A stretch of 6,510 nucleotides of DNA, taken from CAYSPU01 sp964432995. Its GTDB lineage: Bacteria; Verrucomicrobiota; Verrucomicrobiia; Limisphaerales; JAHDYP01. Under the pieces are notes generated by a model, which had not been told where the DNA came from, made no database searches, and was given only the letters and a program-made list of their open reading frames with translations. How positions within the stretch are numbered: position 1 is the first letter of the stretch; every line of letters starts with the position of its first letter. The translations under genes were made by a program, and so were the position numbers. The stretch covers positions 1-6,510 of the forward strand of contig CAYSPU010000301.1 in the NCBI GenBank assembly GCA_964432995.1, written 5' to 3'. This document shows, piece after piece, positions 1 to 4,674 of this stretch.

Positions 1-322
1 GCATCGCCTGCACGAACTGCTTGTGGCGGGCCTGGGAGGTGCGGACGAAGTCGTTGCAGGTAAGTTGGAGGCGGTCGGCGAAGGCACGCCAAACCCCGGC
101 CAACTGATCGCAGTGTTCCTGGGGCGCCAAACCGCGTTCCTGGGCGGCTTGCTGCACCTTCTGGCCATGCTCATCCAGGCCCGTCAGGAAGAAGACCTCC
201 TCGCCCAGACTGCGATGCGCCCGCGCGATGACGTCCGTGACGACCTTCTCGTAGGCGTGGCCCAGGTGGGGTTCGCCGTTCACGTAATCGATCGCGGTGG
301 TGATGTAGAACCGTTTGCTCAT
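1..322 (-). CDS. metG: Methionyl-tRNA synthetase, N-terminal part (cut by the left edge)
   Basis: Class I aminoacyl-tRNA synthetase that charges tRNA-Met with methionine in the cytoplasm. Reading the minus strand from the ATG at 322-320 gives 107 open codons to the window edge. The N-terminus begins MSKRFYITTAIDYVNGEPHL and continues GHAYEKVV. The class I HIGH signature is HLGH at residues 19-22. The second MetRS hallmark, FLTGLDEHGQKV, spans residues 45-56. Together these define the start of the Rossmann catalytic domain. Full-length proteins are usually 500-700 residues, so most of the gene, including the KMSKS loop, lies outside. The 'TTAIDYVNG...AYEKV' form differs from the E. coli-like enzyme and resembles MetRS of Verrucomicrobia and Bacteroidetes relatives (from memory). 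No clear Shine-Dalgarno precedes the ATG, but the family N-terminus fits this start exactly. It is transcribed divergently from the CotH gene. Confidence 0.95.
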   Translation of the reverse strand, partial: MSKRFYITTAIDYVNGEPHLGHAYEKVVTDVIARAHRSLGEEVFFLTGLDEHGQKVQQAAQERGLAPQEHCDQLAGVWRAFADRLQLTCNDFVRTSQARHKQFVQAM

Positions 323-390
323 CGGGGCGTTACTGTGGACGAATGGGAAAGCCTTGGCAACACGTCCCGGATCCTCGCGCAAGGGGCGCT

Positions 391-408
391 GGGGGCTCGT
401 TCGCCCCC
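391..408 (-). other. GC-rich hairpin in the metG leader
   Basis: The arms GGGGGC (391-396) and GCCCCC (403-408) pair perfectly around a 6-base loop. It lies about 70 bases upstream of the metG start codon and would fall in the 5' leader of that gene if transcription starts further upstream. No T-run follows on either strand, so it is not a standard intrinsic terminator. A role in leader control of metG is only a possibility. Confidence 0.4.
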
Positions 409-461
409 CGTCGGAGCGCGGTTCTCGCCCCTGCGGACGCGCGTTCTGTCGGCTCCGGGAA

Positions 462-484
462 GATCCCGCCTCGGCGGCGGGATC
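462..484. other. Perfect 9-bp inverted repeat between the divergent genes
   Basis: The arms GATCCCGCC (462-470) and GGCGGGATC (476-484) are exact reverse complements around the 5-base loop TCGGC. Being symmetric, it can act on either strand: as a dimeric-repressor operator for the divergent genes or as an RNA hairpin in either leader. It lacks a T-tract and is not a typical terminator. The last C also starts the next small palindrome. Structure is seen directly; function is unknown. Confidence 0.5.
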
Positions 485-496
485 CGATACAATCGG
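484..496 (+). promoter_or_regulatory. Small palindrome containing a possible -10 box (TACAAT)
   Basis: CCGAT (484-488) and ATCGG (492-496) are inverted around ACA. The centre reads TACAAT at 488-493, five of six matches to the sigma-70 -10 consensus on the plus strand, about 80 bases ahead of the CotH gene. No acceptable -35 hexamer sits 16-18 bases upstream, where the GC palindrome lies instead. It is therefore a weak promoter candidate or part of a regulator-binding site. Confidence 0.2.
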
Positions 497-575
497 TGGG
501 ACACGTTGCGGACGGCGGTCATTGAGGTTTCCCCGGGGATGTAACCAAATCGTTTCCAGACTGTCATTGATGTGA

Positions 576-2768
576 GTGAACGCTTGCGTGATGGGTGTTG
601 ATTGGCGACGGCCGGATGCCTGGCGGAGGCTGGCTTGGTGTGGCTGGTTGTCGCTGGCGTTTCTCTTTGCGCAGGCAGCCCAGGGTGGTGAGGAGCGTCC
701 CTTTCCGACTCGTTCGGAGGAGTTGTTTGTTCTGACCAACATCTGGAACGTCCACCTGCGGCTGGCCCCGGATCAGTGGGAGGCGATGGAACCCAAAGGT
801 GGATTCGGTCCGTTTGGCGGCGCGCCGGGCGGCGGCCCAGGGGGAGGTCCGGCAGTCATGCCGTTCGGGGGGGGCGGTCCGGGCCCGGGGCCAGGAGCGG
901 GTGGCTTCCGCGATTTCGGGCCGGCGATGTTCGTGGCTCCGATCTTTCTGAGTCAGGGTGACGGGGACCAGGACGGCCAGTTGACATCGGCCGAATTCAA
1001 GGCGCTCGGAGAGAAATGGTTCAACGCTTGGGATGTGGAGCGCGCGGGCAAGCTGAATGCCGGGCAGATGCGGACCGGGATCAATCTCAGCCTTGGGGCA
1101 CCGCAGATGATGCCGGGGCCAGCAGGGAGGCCAGGCCGAGGCGGTCCAGGCGGGCGAATGCCCGGGATGAGTTTTCAGGGAGGGCCTGGCAGGCGGAACG
1201 GGCTGGCGGCCATGATGGGTATCGACTTCCCCTCGGTGCGCGCCGACCTCGAGTTCGAGGGACAGTGGTTTTCGAACGTCTGCGTCCGCTACAAGGGGAA
1301 CGGGACGTTTGTGCAATCGCGGCAGTCGATCAAGCGCTCGATGAAGGTCGATCTGAACGACTTCGTGCGGGGACAGCGGCTGGCTGGGGTCGCGAAGTTG
1401 AATCTCCACAACAACGTGACCGACGCCAGTTGGATGAACGAAGTGCTGTCGCACCGGCTCTTTCGCGACGCCGGGGTGCCCGCGCCGCGGACCGCTTATG
1501 CCCGGTTGTATGTCACGGTTCCCGGGAAGCACGACCGCAAGTATTTCGGCCTCTATTCGCTGGTCGAGAATCCGGACAACGACTTCGCGGAGAGCCGGTT
1601 TGGGAGCCGCAAAGGGGCGCTGTTCAAACCCGTGACCTCCCAGCCATTCGAGGATATGGGGAACGACTGGGGGGCCTACGAACAGGCTTACGACCCGAAG
1701 ACCTCCGTGGGGGCGGCCGAAGCCAGCCGCGTGATCGCCTTCTGCCAGTTGATCTCGAAGGCCGACGACGCCGCATTCGCGGCGCGCGTGGGCGAGTTTG
1801 TCGATCTCGAGGAGTGCGCGCGGTTCCTGGCGATCACGACCTGGCTGAGCACCCTGGACAGCATCCTGGGGGTCGGCCAGAACTACCTGGTCTACTTGCA
1901 TCCGAAGGCGAGGCAGTTCCAGTTTATTCCGTGGGATCTGGACCATTCGTTCGGCCACTTCAACCTGACAGGGACCCAGGAGCAGCGCGAGAACCTGAGC
2001 ATCCGCAAGCCGTGGCAGGGCTCGATTCTCTTCCTGGAACGTCTCTTCAAGGTGGACGCCTTCATGAACCGCTACCTGGCGCGAATGGAGGAGTTCAACC
2101 GGACGATTTGCCGCCCGGAACGCCTGCAGGCGCAAGTGGACGAGGTCGCCGACGTCCTGCGCCCGGCGGTTCGTGAGGAGTCCCAGTCGTTGCTGGCGCG
2201 GTTCGAGAAGGTGGTGAGCGGCCAGCCGGTTCCTCTCCAATTCCCGGGCGCCGGTCCCGGCGGAGCGGAGGCTGGGGAGGAGGGGCCCGCCCCACAGGGC
2301 TTCGGCCCGCCGATGGGTTTTCTGATGCAAGGCCCCAAGCCGATCAAGGGGTTCGTCACGGCGCGCGCCCAGTCGGTGGCCGACCAGTTGGCGGGACGTT
2401 CGGCCGGCGCGGTGGTGGGCGGATTTGGCTTTGGCGGGCCGGGCGGGCCCGGAGGACCTGGTGGACCAGGCGGGCCGGGAGGAGGCCCCGGCGGGCCCGG
2501 CGGCGGGATGGATTTTGGCCCCGGAACGTTCCTGGGTCCGGTGTTCCTGCGGGCCTTGGATGCGGACAAGGACAGCGAGGTGACGCGTGGGGAATTCACC
2601 AAAGGATTTGACCAATGGTTCCGGTCCTGGAATACGAACGCGAGCGGCGTGCTGACCGACGAACAACTGCGGGCGGGGATCAACGGTGATCTGTTTCCGT
2701 CCCGTGGTGGTTTTCCGGGCGGGCCCGGTTTTGGGGCGCCCGGCCGGCCGGGAGTGGAGTCACGCTGA
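576..2768 (+). CDS. Secreted CotH-family atypical kinase with two EF-hand modules and Gly-Pro-rich linkers
   Basis: CotH proteins are atypical secreted kinases, known from Bacillus spore-coat CotH. Numbering from the GTG at 576 (730 residues), a signal peptide is evident: basic RRPDAWRR, a hydrophobic stretch at about 19-33, and possible cleavage after AQA (32-34). The first CotH strand (VHLRLAPDQWEAME, 59-72) is followed by an insert of about 140 residues: a Gly-rich linker, an EF-hand pair (canonical loop 129-140, D129/D131/D133/E140; degenerate partner 153-164), then another Gly-rich linker. The CotH core resumes with RYKGNGTF (238-245), KRSMKVDLN (253-261), KLNLHNN (274-280), a likely catalytic Asp in LDSILGVGQNYLVY (D428) and the metal-binding IPWDLDHSFG (D454, D456). 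A GGP-repeat tract (621-644) leads to a second EF-hand module (loop 662-673). ATG 591 (residue 6) is an equally good start, since no RBS decides. It is first of three same-strand genes with DUF4956 and VTC. Targets are unknown. Confidence 0.9.
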   Translation: MNACVMGVDWRRPDAWRRLAWCGWLSLAFLFAQAAQGGEERPFPTRSEELFVLTNIWNVHLRLAPDQWEAMEPKGGFGPFGGAPGGGPGGGPAVMPFGGGGPGPGPGAGGFRDFGPAMFVAPIFLSQGDGDQDGQLTSAEFKALGEKWFNAWDVERAGKLNAGQMRTGINLSLGAPQMMPGPAGRPGRGGPGGRMPGMSFQGGPGRRNGLAAMMGIDFPSVRADLEFEGQWFSNVCVRYKGNGTFVQSRQSIKRSMKVDLNDFVRGQRLAGVAKLNLHNNVTDASWMNEVLSHRLFRDAGVPAPRTAYARLYVTVPGKHDRKYFGLYSLVENPDNDFAESRFGSRKGALFKPVTSQPFEDMGNDWGAYEQAYDPKTSVGAAEASRVIAFCQLISKADDAAFAARVGEFVDLEECARFLAITTWLSTLDSILGVGQNYLVYLHPKARQFQFIPWDLDHSFGHFNLTGTQEQRENLSIRKPWQGSILFLERLFKVDAFMNRYLARMEEFNRTICRPERLQAQVDEVADVLRPAVREESQSLLARFEKVVSGQPVPLQFPGAGPGGAEAGEEGPAPQGFGPPMGFLMQGPKPIKGFVTARAQSVADQLAGRSAGAVVGGFGFGGPGGPGGPGGPGGPGGGPGGPGGGMDFGPGTFLGPVFLRALDADKDSEVTRGEFTKGFDQWFRSWNTNASGVLTDEQLRAGINGDLFPSRGGFPGGPGFGAPGRPGVESR
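924..1094 (+). repeat. EF-hand module, copy 1 (within the CotH gene)
   Basis: It encodes residues 117-173 of the CotH protein. The module is F-x-x-P-x-F-L, a canonical calcium loop starting D129, WF-x-x-W, a degenerate loop (153-164, with Ala at position 5 and Gln at position 12), then R-x-GIN-x-x-L. It aligns without gaps to residues 650-706, with about 21 identical of 57 positions, so the two are paralogous modules. This copy sits between the first CotH strand and the rest of the kinase core. Confidence 0.8.
2436..2507 (+). repeat. Gly-Gly-Pro repeat tract in the CotH protein
   Basis: It encodes residues 621-644, a run of GGP triplets with two GGGP steps, joining the kinase core to the C-terminal EF-hand module. 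All four proline codons and all four glycine codons are used, so it is not a clean nucleotide tandem repeat. It is likely a flexible linker; it is not a collagen helix, since Pro falls every third residue with Gly at both other positions. Confidence 0.75.
2523..2693 (+). repeat. EF-hand module, copy 2 (within the CotH gene)
   Basis: It encodes residues 650-706. The canonical loop is D662/D664/D666/E668/E673, followed by WFRSW, a degenerate loop at 686-697 (Asn, Asn, Ser, Gln at ligand positions) and RAGIN. It matches copy 1 without gaps over 57 residues. The second half of both modules has lost key acidic ligands, so each module probably binds one calcium ion rather than two. Confidence 0.8.
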
Positions 2769-2831
2769 CGCGAGTGCCATCCCTAACCAGAGGCCGAACC
2801 TGAACGCCATCGTGACCTCCCCCATCAACCA

Positions 2832-3512
2832 ATGAATCCCCCGATCAAGAACCTACTGTGGAACCAGGCGGAAACGACCTCGCTGCCGGGTCTTGTCCTG
2901 GCGCTGGTGTTGGCGGCGCTGTTCGCGCTGCTGCTGAGCCAGGCCTACATCTACTTCGGACAGGCATTGTCCAACCGGCGGTTGTTCGCCCGGAACTTCC
3001 TGCTGCTCACAGTGACCACCACCCTCGTCATCAGCATCGTCAAGTCTTCGCTCGCCCTTTCTCTCGGCCTGGTGGGCGCGTTGTCGATCGTTCGCTTCCG
3101 CGCCGCGATCAAGGAGCCCGAAGAACTGGCCTTCCTGTTTGTCGCCATCAGCGTCGGGCTCGGTCTGGGCGCCGGGCAACCGCTGGTGACCGCCGTGGCC
3201 GTCGCGGTGATCCTGGTGCTGCTCGCCATCCGGCATTTCCTGAGGAAACCAAAGGAGTCCGCCAATCTCTACGTCACGGTTGCCACCACCGCCCCGCGGA
3301 AGGTGCAGGTGAGCCAGATCCTCCAGGCGCTGACCGAATCCGGGGCGAGCGGGAGTCTGCGGCGCCTGGATGAGACCGCCGAGTCGCTCGAGGCCTCGTT
3401 CTATGTGGACTTCCGGGAGGTGGGGTGTCTCGAACGGTTCAGCCAGCGGCTGCGGGAGCTGAGCGAAGGAGTGCGAATCAGTTGTCTTGAAGACCGCGGG
3501 CTCGGAGGCTGA
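2832..3512 (+). CDS. DUF4956 family membrane protein
   Basis: 226 residues, recognised from the DUF4956 core around KSSLALSLGLVGALSIVRFR (71-90) followed by AAIKEPEEL (91-99) and FLFVAISVGLGLGAG (101-115). The N-terminal half is membrane-embedded, with segments at about 19-42, 56-70, 99-114 and 117-135. The conserved LSLGLVGALSIVRFR-x-x-I-KEPEEL stretch may form a further, re-entrant segment. The C-terminal part (about 145-226) alternates as strand-helix-strand-strand-helix-strand, suggesting a small ferredoxin-like cytosolic domain. The ATG at 2832 lies 63 bases after the CotH stop, with no strong Shine-Dalgarno. The family's biochemical function is unknown to me. Its repeated neighbourhood with VTC-type polyphosphate polymerases and CotH kinases suggests it is the membrane partner of the VTC protein; that is inference. 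Length and start fit the family. Confidence 0.88.
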   Translation: MNPPIKNLLWNQAETTSLPGLVLALVLAALFALLLSQAYIYFGQALSNRRLFARNFLLLTVTTTLVISIVKSSLALSLGLVGALSIVRFRAAIKEPEELAFLFVAISVGLGLGAGQPLVTAVAVAVILVLLAIRHFLRKPKESANLYVTVATTAPRKVQVSQILQALTESGASGSLRRLDETAESLEASFYVDFREVGCLERFSQRLRELSEGVRISCLEDRGLGG

Positions 3513-3612
3513 GCGCCGCTGACGCCGGGCGCGGAACCGGCACACCCGCCTCAACCCGACCCGGCTTCCGCGGACGAGCCCGGCATGATCTGGAAGCGAT
3601 GAGACCGAGACC

Positions 3613-4335
3613 ATGGTGGAACTGACCAAGCTTGTGGAGCCCGGCCGAGGCAACGGCGCGCCGCCGCTGCGCTTCGAGCGCAAGTTCCTGACCGGCGGAT
3701 TGGCGCCGCGCGAAGTCCTGCCGCTGATTCACTCGCATCCCGCGTTGTTCCGGGAAGTCTATCCGGAGCGGGCGGTCAACAACCTCTATCTCGACACGCC
3801 CGGTCTGCGCCACTACTTCGAGCACGTGCACGGCACGGCCAACCGCGTCAAGATCCGCGTGCGGTGGTACGGACCGCTGGCTGGCCGGATCGAGCGTCCG
3901 GTGCTCGAGTACAAGCTCAAACGCGGGTTGGTGGGCGGCAAGATCTCCCAGGGGCTGCCCGCCTGCACGACTGACGGGAGCGCCGGTCGGGGTTTCCTGC
4001 CGAGTCTTCGCGATACCGACGGCGTTCCGGAGGCGGCACGGCACACCCTGCAGGGACTCGAACCGACGCTGGTCAACCGGTACCGCCGCCGCTACTTCCT
4101 GAGCGCCGACGGGCACTTTCGCCTGACGCTCGACTGGGGGCTCGAGTTCTACTCGCCGCACCGCGTGGGGGAAGGGCGCGGCCCCCTGCTGGAGGACATT
4201 CCGCCGGTGGTCATCGAGCTCAAATTCGACATGGCCGTCGCCGGCGAGGCGGACGCGATTTCGAACGCCTTCCCCTTTCGGCTGGCCCGCTGCTCGAAGT
4301 ACGTCCTGGGCATCGAGGCGTTGCACCACGGATAG
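3613..4335 (+). CDS. VTC-domain polyphosphate polymerase
   Basis: 240 residues. The VTC domain forms a beta-tunnel that, in yeast Vtc4, makes polyphosphate from ATP on the cytosolic side of a membrane. Tunnel motifs appear in order: RFERKF (20-25), the NNLYLDTP strand (56-63), RVKIRVRWY (78-86), VLEYKLKRG (97-105), VNRYRRRYF (154-162), R170 in FRLTLDW, IELKFD (201-206) and CSKYVLGI (227-234). These correspond by pattern to the basic phosphate-binding residues and the metal-binding Glu of Vtc4 (E202 and K204 here), so the protein should be active. It lacks the SPX sensor and the membrane domain of the yeast proteins, which fits the upstream DUF4956 protein serving as membrane partner. The start is fixed: an in-frame TGA lies at 3586-3588 and 3613 is the first ATG after it. 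There is a 100-base gap from the previous gene, still on the same strand. Confidence 0.9.
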   Translation: MVELTKLVEPGRGNGAPPLRFERKFLTGGLAPREVLPLIHSHPALFREVYPERAVNNLYLDTPGLRHYFEHVHGTANRVKIRVRWYGPLAGRIERPVLEYKLKRGLVGGKISQGLPACTTDGSAGRGFLPSLRDTDGVPEAARHTLQGLEPTLVNRYRRRYFLSADGHFRLTLDWGLEFYSPHRVGEGRGPLLEDIPPVVIELKFDMAVAGEADAISNAFPFRLARCSKYVLGIEALHHG

Positions 4336-4347
4336 GCGTCCAACCTC

Positions 4348-4476
4348 GTGCTCACCCGGGCACGGCGGTCACGCTCCCGGCGACCGCGGACGGGCAGGTA
4401 TGGCCGCGGATACCGCAACAACGGTGATGACCGCGGCTTCGTCCGCGTTGATCCGCGGCATCTGTGGTGCTCACCC
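4348..4476. repeat. 10-bp direct repeats flanking a palindromic block
   Basis: GTGCTCACCC occurs at 4348-4357 and again at 4467-4476. The 109 bases between hold most of the CCGCGG repeats. The layout resembles a target-site duplication around a small element, but the inner ends (GGGCACGG and CATCTGTG) are not inverted copies of each other, so an inserted element is not proven. Confidence 0.3.
4384..4468. repeat. CCGCGG-centred inverted and 10-bp tandem repeats
   Basis: CCGCGG occurs four times, at 4384, 4404, 4431 and 4453. GCCGCGGAT (4403-4411) and ATCCGCGGC (4451-4459) form a 9-bp inverted repeat with a 39-base loop. The right arm is part of three related 10-base units: TCGTCCGCGT (4439-4448), TGATCCGCGG (4449-4458) and CATCTGTGGT (4459-4468). 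This resembles the 'ATCCGTGTTGATCCGTGG' style of dispersed intergenic repeat that I recall from Verrucomicrobia and Planctomycetes genomes. Family membership is from memory. Confidence 0.45.
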
Positions 4477-4570
4477 ACTGGGCGCTACACGCCTTCCGCC
4501 CTTGACCGGGGCGTGGCTGCGGAGACGACGGAAAGGGCTCTGGCATCGGGTCGCTGAGCAGGGTGGGGGA

Positions 4571-4597
4571 GTCCCGTTAGGGACGCGATGTTTGTAG
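4571..4597. repeat. REP-like palindrome, copy 1
   Basis: The core GTCCCGTTAGGGACGCGATG (4571-4590) is followed by TTTGTAG. GTCCC and GGGAC pair as a short hairpin with a 4-base loop. It matches the copy at 4623 at 18 of 20 core positions. On the minus strand it reads CTACAAACATCGCGTCCCTA..., a form I recall as a dispersed intergenic repeat in Verrucomicrobia and related metagenomic genomes. It sits downstream of the M3 peptidase gene, where it could stabilise the mRNA 3' end. Confidence 0.55.
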
Positions 4598-4622
4598 ACC
4601 GACGCGCCACCAACCGTGCCCC

Positions 4623-4642
4623 GTCCCGTCAGGGACGCAATG
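4623..4642. repeat. REP-like palindrome, copy 2
   Basis: The core is GTCCCGTCAGGGACGCAATG, 52 bases after copy 1, in the same orientation. Here the following TTTGTAG is replaced by a different small palindrome, ACTC-GAA-GAGT (4643-4653). It ends 32 bases before the M3 peptidase stop codon, on that gene's 3' side. Confidence 0.55.
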
Positions 4643-4674
4643 ACTCGAAGAGTTGGGGGCATCCGCGCCCTGGT

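Larger units (their letters stand above)
323..575. other. Divergent intergenic region between metG and the CotH gene
   Basis: A non-coding stretch of 253 bases that must hold the promoters and leaders of two divergent genes. I see no convincing -35/-10 pair on either strand. What stands out is structure: a GC-rich hairpin at 391-408, a perfect 9-bp palindrome at 462-484, and a smaller palindrome at 484-496 that contains TACAAT. Open frames that cross the region (for example minus strand 567-319) give arginine- and proline-rich translations with no recognisable protein features, and I treat them as non-coding. Confidence 0.6.
4336..4674. other. Convergent non-coding region rich in repeats
   Basis: 339 bases between the VTC gene and the 3' end of the M3 peptidase gene. 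Short frames here give no recognisable protein. The left half (4365-4476) carries CCGCGG-centred inverted and tandem repeats; the right part carries two REP-like palindromes. A 6-bp inverted repeat GCGGTC (4365-4370) / GACCGC (4382-4387), about 30 bases after the VTC stop, could help end transcription, but no T-run follows. Confidence 0.65.

Noticed and set aside
417..430. T-box-like sequence in the metG leader (minus strand GGGCGAGAACCGCG)
   Set aside because: It shares ACCGCG and a few other bases with the T-box signature but misses the central GUGG. No stem I specifier loop or terminator with T-run is visible. Chance match in G+C-rich DNA.
23..544. 173-codon plus-strand frame over the metG start and the intergenic region
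   Set aside because: Its first part is antisense to the unmistakable MetRS N-terminus and the rest has no protein-like features.
319..567. 82-codon minus-strand frame whose stop overlaps the metG ATG (ATGA)
   Set aside because: The overlap looks like translational coupling, but the translation is an Arg/Pro-rich non-protein-like string and spans the palindromes; more likely leader sequence.
639..641. Lipoprotein cysteine (C22 in RLAWCGW) in the CotH signal peptide
   Set aside because: Trp at the -1 position does not fit a lipobox and the Cys lies within the early hydrophobic stretch; a standard signal peptidase I site after AQA is more likely.
1016..2176. 386-codon open frame on the plus strand in another frame inside the CotH gene
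   Set aside because: Arg- and Gly-rich low-complexity translation without recognisable motifs; it overlaps the real CotH frame completely.
564..2666. 700-codon open frame on the minus strand opposite the CotH gene
   Set aside because: It is the antisense shadow of a G+C-rich gene. Its translation is rich in Arg, His and Pro with no domain features, while the plus strand encodes a clear CotH protein.
4571..4642. Possible two-repeat CRISPR (20-base repeats, 32-base gap)
   Set aside because: Only two copies, short and strongly palindromic repeats that are not identical, and no cas genes; the REP-like reading fits better.
4348..4662. Small frames of 63-69 codons in the convergent gap on both strands
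   Set aside because: They cross the repeats, overlap each other on both strands and have no protein-like composition; no ribosome binding sites seen.
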